This document shows, in pieces, positions 33,474 through 43,383 of a stretch of 64,000 nt of DNA. Below the pieces are notes generated by a model. That model saw only the letters and a program-made list of their open reading frames with translations, was not told where the DNA came from and searched no databases. The DNA comes from Gentiana macrophylla. Taxonomy: Eukaryota > Streptophyta > Magnoliopsida > Gentianales > Gentianaceae. The translations under genes were made by a program, and so were the position numbers. The stretch is taken from positions 1 through 64,000 of the forward strand of contig JAOBSW010000429.1 in the NCBI GenBank assembly GCA_026214975.1. The letters are read 5' to 3'. Position 1 is the first letter of the stretch. Each line of letters starts with the position of its first letter.

Positions 33474-36470
33474 GCCAACGGTCAATTTTATATATAAATA
33501 ATTTTTTTTATTCATGTCGAGTTTTCTATTTTAGAGTCAGTTTTTACGTTTTGAGTCCCTCTGGTTGTCTGCTCTGTCTGAAAATTCCAGATTCTAAAAA
33601 TAAAAAATAAAAATAAATTTATTCGGTCGACCGAGAGACCTCATTCGGTCGACCGAGAATTTATAATTTTTTTGTTTTGTTCTTGTTCTGTTCTGTTTAC
33701 ACGGTTTCTGATTTGTGTTTTTCGAGTCTGGAATTTCGCGTGTCCGTTTATCCCCGTATGTTTAATCCGTAGGTATGATAGCAACATGGGAAACCATGTT
33801 AAAATCGATCCACGGTCTGCTTTTGTTTTTCTTACATTTGCGAAACCAGGGAAGCAATAATCCAAGTCAATAATTTTTTGGTATTTGAGAAAATAACCCA
33901 GCAAACATGTGGAGCTACGAATCTAAGATGGGAAAAGCGATGGAAGCAATACCTTTAAAGCACAAAGATCGCTCCGAAAATTTTTTGAAGGCTTAAATTC
34001 TTCATGGTACAATGTTGAAGGCAAGGTACTACCTTTTTTTTCTTATGTTTTACTACCTTTAGGTTTTTTGAGCATAAGTTAGCCTATACATGAACCTTAG
34101 TATGAATCTTGGCCCGGAGTGTTTTGTAAGATTAATTCTATTAGTGTGGAAGGTTCTGCCCCATATCTGTCTCATCTAGAGGGTGTAGGGAAGCATGTAG
34201 TCGTTGAAAGGAAGCGGTGAATAAAGAGCTCCTCGTAGTTCTGTTAAAATCTCTTTGTCCTATGCATGAGATTGCTTCCTGCGGCCAGGGGAGCAACAAA
34301 TTGTGTAGTTTAAGCATTCAAAATCTAAAGAAGGCGTTGAGTTTGAGAACACCATCTTACGCTTTCGTTGAGTTTTATGGTGATGGCTTCTCGGTGAACC
34401 CACCTAAAGCGAAGCGAGATTATGCTTTGGGTGTCAATTTAGAAATCGGAGACTCGTAGTACAAGGGTTTGGAAATGGTCTAACCATGGTGGGCGAGTTC
34501 AACGAGCTTCGGCTCAATCGACTCCCTCCACGTGTGATGTGCGTTACAGCAGATTCAACAAGACTTAGCATAGCCGATAAGCCTTCGGGCTAAGCGGGCT
34601 TAGCTTGACGAATTGGGCTGGCTCATCACATATGTTCCAACGAATAAGGCGGCGAGGCTTGCCTACAAAATCGACCTTATTTGGAGTACTTTGATTCATC
34701 GTTTCTTATTGTCAAGGCCAAAACCGTAATTTGTAACCGTAATTTTAACCGAGTTTCTTAGAATTCACTAATTCCTAAAGCGAGAGTGAGGTAAGAGCTT
34801 TGGATAAATGGTATGGATAAATGTCGTTTCATAGGTCTCACAACCAAGGAAGGGTATTAATCCGCCAACAACGATGAGCCCACCTCCTATAGTGCTCAGA
34901 GGGGTCAATATCTAGTAATCCAAGAATAATGACTGACAAGGATACTTTTGGAAAGTCGAGCTGAGGACTCTAAACTCAGAACTACTTCTTTAAAACCCTT
35001 AGGATTTCTTTTTAGGATTTTAGGTTTTGTTTTCTTTGAGTCAAATAAGAGTAACGTGACATATGTTGAGGTTTTTTATTTTTCCGTGTTCCGATGGCCA
35101 TTGGGCTAAGGATGTGCAAAACTTTTTTACTCAATATAGGCCACATGAAATAGAGTTCCCTAGGAGAGTCAGAAAATTGCTAAAGAAAAGGAAATTTAGC
35201 AATCAATCTTAAGATGGAAGCATTAAGAGAGCTTGAGAATTCATGAAAATGTGAGAGAATGATTGGTGCGAACAAGAACAATTTTGGTCAACTTCCAAAA
35301 TCTTTTAGAATGGTGATCCAAGTGAAAATCCAAAGTAGTGTGCAATTCATTCTGCAATTATCCTTATCTTTCCCTTTACACTTTTTCACCTTCAAACTTT
35401 TCGATCCTCTCACCAATCACCTTTTACAGTTCACATTTCTAACCATTCTTTCATCGCCTCTCTTTCTTTCCATCCGTTTCACTCTCCCACCCAATCCCAT
35501 TCCTTTAAACAATTCTCAATCCCAAAAACACAATTTCTTACCCACCCTTTATCTTTTCTTCCCAACCTTATGTGTATCTTTTTCTAAACCCATCATACTC
35601 TCAACCTCCATTTTGTTTAAAAAAATACCTTTGTGTTGCGGAATTTGAAATATTGCTAAGCTTTAATGATTATAATTTATCGTTTTGATTTTCATGATAC
35701 TAGTTGGGGTAAGTGTAGCTCTGACCCTAGCTAGATTTTAAGAGTTTTTGGTTCAATCAAAGTACAACCTATCCGGAAGTTTTAAATTTCACACTTTTCC
35801 GACTATTCCGGCATTTCTAGATGATAAGTTTTGTTCTGAACTATCACACCAATATGACCTTGTTGATGACGGTTATGACTTTTACGTGATACATTGGGTT
35901 ATTAGTAATTTCGAGGAGTAGCTACATCTCCCTAAGTTGTTGATATCCAATGTAAGCGAGAAGTTTCTGCGTTAAGTATTTGATTTTATCTTTAGCCAAT
36001 AGGTCGCATTCAATCTGTTATACCTTACCAAGTTTCTCATTTCCTGGATTGAATACCTTTTCGATCGAGTCACCCTCGTGTTTTCCCACGTCGGGTAATG
36101 CTTTTTGATCTTTGTCTTCTCCTCCCGGTTTTAAGCCTATTTAAGCGGTGGGGGTTATAGATGAAGACTACCAACTTTAGTTGCTTGTTTATTTTTCTTT
36201 CTATTTAGTATTTTTCTTTTTGGTTTCCCTTGTCATTGGTTGTATAAAATAAAGTGGCTTAAACTGCTGTTTTCGGTATTCATACCTAATTCTTGCCACA
36301 TTATTCTATAACTTCCATAGACAAGGTGTTATTAACGGTTTCGTGGAGTTTGTGCCTTATACTGAGGTTTTCACTTGCTTCTCCACAACGTCTTTGACAT
36401 TTACTCCGATATTGTTCCTTTACTTGAGAGCCGTTTCGAGCTAAGTCTTTTCTTAAATTCTCATTTATTT
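33474..36470 (+). other. D interior, no coding recognised
   Basis: About 3 kb lacks any conserved retrotransposon motif on either strand. Two more palindromes (TTCGGTCGACCGAGA) occur at 33621-33656, just after the PBS. The longest open frames (35259-35648, a pyrimidine-rich Phe/Leu/Ser frame; 34217-34459) show no family pattern. The sequence 34540-34650 is rich in short hairpins. It may be decayed Athila leader and internal sequence. Confidence 0.6.
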
Positions 36471-36520
36471 TTGTCATTGAGGACAATGCCATGTTTAAGT
36501 GGGGGTAGGAGACTTAGCTA
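36471..36520 (+). promoter_or_regulatory. Internal purine-tract block of D
   Basis: The block reads GAGGACAATGCC, then TTTAAGTGGGGGTAGGAGAC, then TTAGCTATG. It is a second PPT-like tract about 950 bp before the real PPT. A close relative lies in F at about 46205-46250 (minus): GAGGACGGTGC, CTTAAAAAGGGGGGGGAGAC, CTTAGCTTAT. Confidence 0.7.
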
Positions 36521-37432
36521 TGTTATGTTATAATTGAAATTTGAATGAAACGGTAAAAAAATTGAAAAATTGAAAAATTGAATAAATATCATATTATGTA
36601 TCTCGTACCCTTAGAATTGTGAGTTACTATCTAAGAATTGATAGGAAAGGAACCAAGTTTCATGAGTACGTGATCATTTTATACTTATGTTAAGTAAATT
36701 TAAGGATATTCATGCCCGTTTTTGCAAGTAGTTATTTATTATTCAATTACTCAGTGAATGAATCGAATACCGCGCAAATTATAATAAGTGAAGAAATTAG
36801 GTGTACATTGCATAGATGATTGGTTATGTAAACTTAGTGTCAATATCTATCTGCTGAGGTATTCTTATATTCTAGCCATTTAAGCGGAGTAATAAGCTTG
36901 AGACGTACCTGTGTTTTAGCAAAACGTTAAACACTGGGCTTGTAGTAAATTACCAAAGTAGCCTTGCGCTTGTGGTAATATTCAATGCTATGCATGATCT
37001 AAGATAGGGGGATAATCTAAAAAGTTTTCTTCCTTGAGATTGATAGTATTTGAAAAATATGAAGATATGAAAAGAATATTCAACTCTTTAAGAGGCTTTG
37101 AGTAGTACTCGGTCTCCAAGTCCAAAATCCCTATAGATACGCTCTTGCTTATTGCTCTATTGCTCTAACCATTTCGAGGCATAAGAAGTATGAATGCCGA
37201 TGTTGGTGAATTTTGATATGAGGTCTGCATAAACTCTAATCTTGCCGCGAATATATAAAACTAAATGCACATGCACACATCACTTCGATTCATAGTAAGT
37301 AGTGAATAATGGATATCTTATGAGCATGACTAGTATGAGTTGACTTGAGTTTCTTGTGTAAGTATGATTTGACCATAGAAAATGTTGTCTTGGGGAATGA
37401 CTTATTGATGCTTTGTTCGGGACGATCAAAGT
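36521..37432 (+). other. D 3' untranslated interior
   Basis: This is A/T-rich sequence between the internal purine block and the terminal PPT. No open frame has a recognisable pattern; it corresponds to the long 3' untranslated region of Athila-like elements. Confidence 0.5.
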
Positions 37433-37448
37433 CTAAGTGGGGGGTAGT
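37433..37448 (+). promoter_or_regulatory. D polypurine tract
   Basis: TAAGTGGGGGGTAGT ends exactly at the TGATGACGG start of the 3' LTR. Confidence 0.9.
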
Positions 37449-39241
37449 TGATGACGGTCAAATTATACCCGTAAAAGTCATCAACATTGATCTTAAATCG
37501 AGATTAATAATATATATTTCGTACTAAATCACTCGTTTATATTTATTATTTAATGTTAAGTGATTATTAATATGATTTTTGGTATTTAGCTATTTTTATT
37601 ATTAAAGACCGATTTATTGTGCGATAATTATTGATTTTGCAGATCACAACAAATCGAGAGGATTAATATCATTCAATCAATTATCTCAAGATAAGGAAGG
37701 AAGGAAATCGGAGCATTAAATGAGAGATTAATCGGATCAACATGCAAGCGTGCAGTGGGGAACAAGCTAGACGAAGAAAACGTGTTAAATATGCCAAGTT
37801 TAGGTTCGGTCGACCGAGCCTAGTGCTTCGGTCGACCGAGTGTCAGCTCTCGGTTGACCGAGTGTCATCTTTGGGGAGGTTTAGGGCTTTTGTCGTGCCT
37901 ATCTTCTAGAACCACCCTAAGTCGGCAAAAACCTCTATATAAGCAAGCAGCTACGAGAATTGTAATACACACCAACACATCCCTTCATTCTTTCTTCAAT
38001 TTTATAGCTTTGATACAATGTATAATAATTTGAGGGTTTCCAGCAATTTAAGGGCTGCAAATATGTAAGCCTTTATTTTCTGTTTCTTTCTTTTAAGTAA
38101 TTAATTTCCCCCAATTATGTTTTATCGTTTGAGTTAATTGTTCATAGTTAGACGATGTAGATCTAGGCTATGACGTTAGGGAGGTGGCGATGCCTTGTCT
38201 ATGAGGATCACATACCCTACGTCCTCTACCTAGAGTCTATGTATGAATCTATGTTGTTTAATTACCGTGCATCTATTTTAGTTTATATGAATCATGCAAT
38301 TCGAATTTTGTTTAATCCGTTGTGTATGATGAAACTTATTTGAGAGATACGTTCAGGATGTGTATCTGGGGAAAAGACCATTCGGTCGACCGAGCCCGAC
38401 TATTCGGTCGACCGAGCCTGTTTTCATCCGTTAAATAGCCACGTCTTTATGGTTAGGTTAACTTAATAAAATTTATTATCTCAGTAGGTATGGCTATGGC
38501 TACGTTACTCGCTTAGTTTAATTAAAACGTGTAAAAAGGAAATACCAATATAAAACTCTTAGGTAGGCTTATGAATTGATCTTCACGGACGTTCAGCGTT
38601 ATCTAGGTAGGTTTGTATTCGGGAATTGCATGCACCTGATTATACGTACGTCGTAGATTAGCATGAGACTATAACTTGGTAATTGCTAGTTGGGACGAGA
38701 GCTTGAGTGATCGTTTAGGAAGTATGCCTAACCATAGGAATGTTGCCTAGAGCGAGGTGTACGGTCAATATCGGCATCCTTAAAGTCGTAGCGTGTGAGT
38801 TATATGAGATGGAGGCACTAAAAGGCGAAGTCACGTAACAATATCACGGTGATCTAGTGACTTACGGTGCTAAGTCAAGTTAAAGAGGATGACTCCGTAG
38901 CCAATCTAAGATAGATACAAGCGGATTGGTGATTAATAAGTTCGAGTTTATTATATAAATTATCTAGGTCCAAACGATAAAGACTATAATTAGGGAGGTT
39001 AATTACGTTGTGTCGAGTTGTGTCGAGTTGTGTCTTTACTTTTCTTGTCTTATGTTGGTCGTAGACCGCCTCTATGTCCTTGACATGTTTAATTAATTGT
39101 TTATATATGAAATGACCCACAATTGGTTCCCTGTGGGATCGACCTTGATTCACTTTAGCTATACTACGATGGGCCTAGTCCTCTTGCTAGTATTGGTTTA
39201 TGGTGGTCGAGTATATTATAACCTGATTGACCACGTCATCA
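37449..39241 (+). repeat. D 3' LTR
   Basis: This 1793-bp copy of 31663-33449 has its TATA core at 37936-37943. Differences include small indels, for example an extra TGTCGAGT unit near 39010. It ends CACGTCATCA before the TSD ATCAC. Confidence 0.95.
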
Positions 39242-39435
39242 ATCACAAAAGCAAAGGACTCACTTGTGAATTCAAGGAACTGTACATGAAGTTTGGATTC
39301 AGAGTGAATCAAATCAATCTCCTCATGCCTGAAGCATGGAAGTGGTGGAAAGAAGTAAATCCCTACATTGATTTCACATTGATTGAAAATGAATGGATGA
39401 GGGATATGATAGAAGAAATCAGAGCCTACCAATAA
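39242..39435 (+). pseudogene. C extra ORF, 3' end
   Basis: After the D insertion the ORF resumes with the frame LTCEFKELYMKFGF, LMPEAWKWWKEVNPYIDF, ENEWMRDMIEEIRAYQ and a stop at 39433-39435. It is rich in Trp, Glu and Met. Joining it to the upstream frame at the TSD needs a frame correction, so the ORF was already shifted or contains an error near the junction. No known family is recognised in this tail. Confidence 0.6.
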
Positions 39436-39640
39436 CAAGTGGAGAAGGCTAGACAGGAAAGAGAAAGAAGACAGTAGATCAGCACACTTCTTATATTTTA
39501 TCTTAGCTGCATCTAGACTGTAATAACTATGAACAAATGTTAATAATGAGAATTGACTGAAATTTGTTCTGTTTTTGTTTTAATCTTTTTGCTTTGCTGT
39601 TAGGTGAGGGTAGTGGCATCATCACCAAAAAAGGGGAAAT
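39436..39640 (+). other. C 3' untranslated region and polypurine tract
   Basis: There is no coding after the extra ORF. The PPT AAAAAAGGGGAAAT (39627-39640) abuts the TGTTGGAC start of the 3' LTR. Confidence 0.85.
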
Positions 39641-41358
39641 TGTTGGACTTATTTCTATGTTTTGATGATGAGTGCGGACTAATTTGTTATAGTGCAAAGG
39701 CAAAAGATGTCTAGATCAAATGTATAGGTTTATTAAAGTTTTATTTATGAATAGGTTTGATCAAACAAGCCTTTGTAAAGGTCGGTGACTTGTTTCAAAG
39801 CAGACTAGTCTAGAGTCGATGAGGGTAGTTAGGTCGATGACTTTTGGAACTCTTTGAAGGCGAAGGTGAGGCTCAAACTCGATTAATGAAGGCTAAGGGA
39901 TCAAAATTAGTGATTAAATTCAAGGATATGCAATCAGAATTTAGGCAAGTCTGTGATGACCTAAACTGATTACATATACCTTGTGTAAAAGGTCTAAGTT
40001 CCGTAAGTTGGATGGTGTTTGGAACTTGGTTATAATTAAAAAAAAAGGTGTAATCTAACTTCACAAATAAAAGTTAGATAAATGAGATCAACTGCATTAT
40101 ATTTGATACACGACAAGAAACGCATTGTTCACATTGATGATAGGTATTACACGCAGATGATGAACTCTTGATGATATACCTCGATTAATTCAAGATTACA
40201 TTGGAAGATTACATGGATAAGGACAGCCAACTACCTCTGATTTATCAAACAAATCAAGGGCTGAGATTAAAAGGGCGTTGGGATGATTTAGGACTTTATG
40301 CAATGGTTATAAGTCAAAGGGTGGACAGACTGGACTGTCAAAAAGGATTCTGACAGTGTCAGTCCTATGAATAGTGACAGAAAGCAAGTCAAATGGGACA
40401 AAAACATGGAACGGTTATATTTGAATTTCAAATAGAAATCACATGCCATCCTACCTATAAATAGGGGACTCTCAACTCAGAAAAAGACGATGATTGAAAA
40501 ATTATAAGAGAAAATATAAGAGATAATTACGAAATTTGCAAGAACACCTCATGAACCTCTTGAACTTAACCATACTGATCAGAGAAAATCTTCAAGTGTT
40601 TTCTGTATTCAAGCTACATCAAGTTTACACACTTGAAGGCGCAAGCTGCTTTGATTATTTCATCCTAATCAAGGCTGCATGGCTGAATCATTTACTTGAT
40701 TCAATCTTTATTTTACAGAACCTCTGCTTGAAGGCGGTGAAGCATCTGTTGGGTGTGAAAGGCTGTTGTTTGTGGTGGAGTGGTGAAGAGGCAATCCTAC
40801 CCTTCAAGGACAGTGGAAAACTTTGGGGCAAGTAATCCTACTGTTCCTAGTTTTCGATTTGTGAAGCCATAGTCATTGGTGAAGGACAAGCAATCTTAGG
40901 AATCTTTGTAATGTGAGATACATCAAAGATCTACAGTGAATTACCTCCAACATCACAGGAGAAGAGTGGGTGACGAGGATTACACCACGGAACCACTATA
41001 AAATCTGCCTACTTACTTTCTGCATTTACATTCTGCATTAAGTTTATTATACACATCAACCTACTGAATCTAGCAACTGAACTCACACACATACACTACT
41101 GAGTATCTAATACTTAGTATCATATTTAACAACAAGTTTCAAGGCTTTATTTTTGATATAAATCCGTTGCACAAATTCAGTAAACTTAACTATCGGTGAG
41201 ACTCATGTGTATCAAAGACGCTCTTGAGGTATATCAGACTCTTCAAGTATCGTGAGGCTCTTTGAAGTTCTTCGGGTTTGTTAACTCCAAAATGTTTTAA
41301 GTGTTAAGTTTATTCACCCCCCTCTAAACTTAACCAAAGCCTTTTCAAGGGACCAACA
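39641..41358 (+). repeat. C 3' LTR
   Basis: The 1718-bp complete copy runs TGTTGGAC...CCAACA, with the TATA core TATAAATAG at 40456-40464. It is followed by TAAGCC, the interrupted gag start of element A. Confidence 0.95.
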
Positions 41359-41523
41359 TAAGCCAATTTTGTTCTTGGTGATCAACACCATCTCCGTGGA
41401 CATTTTCCAGGGATATTAGTTATTGCCATTCATCAATGGTTGAACAAGAACCAGAGAAGGATTCTCATTAGGATGAACATAGAATGGTCTGGAGGGACTT
41501 ATTTCTTGTTTCTTAGCTGCCAT
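41359..41523 (-). pseudogene. A gag, N-terminal 55 residues only
   Basis: The minus-strand ATG is at 41521-41523. The frame reads MAAKKQ..., PFYVHPNENPSLVLVQPLMNGNN, then a stop where the family has Tyr, then a PWK...TKNKIGL continuation. This is the N-terminus of Copia gags of the Retrotran_gag_3 type (PF14244). C cuts the gene at 41358, and the remainder is not found on the far side of C. Confidence 0.85.
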
Positions 41524-41726
41524 GGCAATCAAGAACTTCAGAATTTATTCTCAAATCAACAAGGATAGTAAAAAACTGATCAAGAACCGATCAAAAAACA
41601 AAGAAAAAGATGACAGTTTACTCTCAAGAAACTGAAACTCAGAGAAAAAAATGAAGAACACTCTCAAGTTTCTTCAGAAAACGCAGGAAAGCTTTTATAA
41701 ATTCTCAAATTTCTGCTCTGCTGCCA
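41524..41726 (-). other. A leader and primer-binding site
   Basis: The short untranslated leader is minus-strand. The proposed PBS is TGGCAGCAGAGC (41715-41726), directly after the LTR, matching 9 of 12 bases of the usual TGGTATCAGAGC. Confidence 0.7.
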
Positions 41727-42049
41727 TGATGAAGTTTGTAGAATTACAAACAAACAAAATAAAATGCGGAATTATTATTGATCAAGTAAAGGTTACAATG
41801 CAGCTGATCAAAGGGTATTTATAGATTCATACACCTCATGAATCGATGGAAATAAGTTACAAAAGCGGTTATAACAAACTATAACAATATAACCTCTTTC
41901 TAGTTTCTGACGTATTGCAAGTGATCGGCAGAGTTCTTCGACTATCGCCATTTGTTGAGGCTTGCATCTTGTCGCTGAAATTCTTTGGTGTCTTCATATC
42001 TTCAGCAGCTTGGGAACTCAGCATTCCTTTCATCCTATATACTGTAACA
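41727..42049 (-). repeat. A 5' LTR
   Basis: This 323-bp copy of 4308-4619 has a TATA box TATAAATACCC near 41813-41823 (minus). Its outer end is followed by the TSD TATTT. Confidence 0.93.
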
Positions 42050-42540
42050 TATTTTGCCCATAGGTCTGACTCATACTAACGCTTATTTCCAGGTGAATAA
42101 GTTCCTGTTTTGCAGGGTGTTGCCTTCGGGATGCACCGGTCACATTAGGAATGAAAGCGGTTCATCAATTTCCTGCGTTATCCCGACGGCATATTTTGAG
42201 GTGCTTACTGATGAAGAGGCCATCTTGATTCATGCTATCTTTACCCCGTAGGTGGGTGTCGATTGGGGTCATAATCCATCGCAGGGCCATTAATTTTGTG
42301 AGGATAATGGATCCTTCCCGTGGTATACCTTTTGTTTGGTTGATCTCAAATCTTTGTACCAGTAGTTGTGGGATACCGGTTAGCCCTGCATATGCGTATA
42401 TTAGTGCGGATTAGCCTTTACTTTAACAATTTCTTTTGTTTGCACTTTGTAGTACCTTCTGGTTTTATGAATGAATTTATTCTTTTTTGTGTCTATTTCA
42501 TCCTTTTTCGAGTGAGTGTTGTGGATTCAATAAAGTTACG
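42050..42540 (+). pseudogene. aORF2, third fragment and 3' flank
   Basis: After element A the gene resumes. One frame (42054-42251) reads VNKFLFCRVLPSG, then CVIPTAYFEVLTDEEAILIHAIFTP. A second frame (42232-42414) continues RWVSIGVIIHRRAINFV, then GIPFVWLISNLC. This matches the C-terminal half of the putative plant transposon-protein family: a polar strand, an Arg/Glu-Ala-Ile-Leu-Ile helix, a Gly-Val-Ile-Ile segment, and Gly...PxLIxxLC. A frame correction is needed at the junction and another near 42240. The end at 42415 is followed by T-rich sequence and then the 56-bp array. Confidence 0.68.
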
Positions 42541-43150
42541 ATGAGTCGGACCTACGGGATTCAGCACGTCCATCCTGCGGGCTGGGCCCAACCTGCAGAA
42601 CTTATCGTGTCCGTCTTGCGGTCTTGGAATAAAATTACACCAAGTCTGTCCTGTGAAACTCAGTGGGTCCGCCCAGCGGACTTAGATAAAAATTACACTG
42701 GTCTGACCTGTGGAATTCAGCGGGTGCGTCCTGCAGACTTAGATACAATTACACTTGTCCGACCTGCGAAACTCAGCGGGTACGTCCCGCGGATTTATAT
42801 ACATTTACACTGGTCCAACATGCGGAACTCAGCGGGTCCGTCCTGTAGACTTAGATACAATTACACTCGTCCGACCTACGGAACTCAGCGGGTCCGTCTT
42901 GCGGACTTAGATAAAATTACACTGGTCCGACCTACGAAACTCAGCGGGTCCGTCCTGCGGACTTAGATAAAAATTACAATGGGTCCGACTTGCGGAGCTC
43001 AACGGGTCCGTCCTGCGGACTTGAAAAAATTACACTGGTCCGACTTACGAAACTCAGCGGGCCCATCCTGCAGACTTAGATACAATCACACTATCCGACC
43101 TGAGGAACTTAATGGGTCCGACTTGCGGACTATAAAGTTTATCCTGTGCA
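42541..43150 (+). repeat. 56-bp tandem array, about 10 units
   Basis: Units such as GGTCCGACCTGCGGAACTCA, then GCGGGTCCGTCCTGCGGACTTA, then GATAAAATTACACT repeat with steps of 57, 56, 56, 56, 56, 58, 54 and 56 bp (measured at the CAGCGGG block from 42661 to 43110). Each unit contains two diverged copies of a GTCCG(A/T)CCTGCGGA half. The array starts about 120 bp after aORF2 and lies before the expected pol 3' end of T1. Confidence 0.93.
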
Positions 43151-43383
43151 AACTTCACGTATAATCATTCATATCATGAACCAAAAATAAAGTCAAATTG
43201 TAAATTGCATTAAATAAATCACCCGCCAAGTGCAAAATCAGATCATCCAAAATAAAAGTATAAGAAACCGATAATAAAGGTACTAAAAAAGTTTAAGGGA
43301 CAATAGATCAATAATGCCTGTAACTCGGCTCGGGCTGTGCCAACTCAACCCTTTTCCTGCTGATCATTGCTGTGTAGCAGCAA
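43151..43383. other. T1 sequence between array and element F
   Basis: This is A-rich sequence resembling in texture the stretch between the T2 array and integrase (61253-61391). No integrase is found here, so the T1 pol must have been lost at or near the F boundary. Confidence 0.5.

Larger units (their letters stand above)
31663..39241 (+). mobile_element. D: non-autonomous Athila-like LTR element, TSD ATCAC
   Basis: LTRs at 31663-33449 and 37449-39241 (about 1.79 kb, TGATGACGG...CACGTCATCA) and exact TSD copies ATCAC (31658-31662, 39242-39246) bound it. The PBS matches Asp-tRNA, as in Athila/Calypso elements, and there is a PPT before the 3' LTR. The 4.0-kb interior contains no recognisable gag, protease, RT, RNase H or integrase, so D fits a large retrotransposon derivative mobilised in trans. 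It is the youngest proven layer in its branch, lying inside C, inside A, inside T1. Confidence 0.95.
19906..41358 (+). mobile_element. C: SIRE/Maximus-like Copia element with a long extra ORF, split by D
   Basis: LTRs of about 1.7 kb (19906-21616, 39641-41358), a Met-tRNA-type PBS and a PPT bound a gag-protease-integrase-RT-RNase H polyprotein and, about 600 bp later, an extra ORF (27848-39435). Long LTRs and an ORF between pol and the 3' LTR are typical of the SIRE lineage. No TSD is visible: the 3' flank is TAAGC and the 5' flank AATAT. The 5' LTR also lacks its first three bases (TGT), so a deletion took the left boundary. Without D the element is about 13.9 kb. Confidence 0.9.
4308..42049 (-). 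mobile_element. A: Copia LTR retrotransposon split by B, a Helitron and C; TSD TATTT
   Basis: LTRs at 4308-4619 (3') and 41727-42049 (5') share TGTTACA...TTCATCA ends, and the TSD TATTT is exact at 4303-4307 and 42050-42054. A polypurine tract precedes the 3' LTR, and a Met-tRNA-type primer site follows the 5' LTR. Coding pieces on the minus strand are the gag N-terminus (41359-41523), integrase and the linker to RT (17430-18301), reverse transcriptase (5504-6223) and RNase H (4640-5500). The rest of gag, the protease and the first part of integrase are missing, apparently lost beside C. The element is dead and serves as landing ground for three later insertions. Confidence 0.9.

Noticed and set aside
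32019..33656. Regularly spaced palindromic repeats, CRISPR-like at first sight
   Set aside because: Too few, with unequal spacers duplicated in both LTRs, in a plant LTR retrotransposon.
34540..34650. tRNA-like hairpins in the D interior
   Set aside because: No complete cloverleaf, T-loop or acceptor pairing could be drawn. The only tRNA-related sequences are primer-binding sites.
35259..35648. 129-residue open frame rich in Phe, Leu, Ser and Pro in D
   Set aside because: Made of a CT-rich tract, with no family pattern. The same kind of accidental frame occurs at 45284-45691 in F.
27848..39435. Envelope protein encoded by the extra ORF of C
   Set aside because: No signal peptide, transmembrane segment or furin-like site was seen. 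Coiled-coil and basic regions point to an internal protein, so only the position is env-like.
42060..42090. Possible 30-nt intron (TACTAAC...TTTCCAG) in aORF2
   Set aside because: Too short for a plant intron, and the sequence is open in one frame and family-like, so a frameshift is a better explanation.
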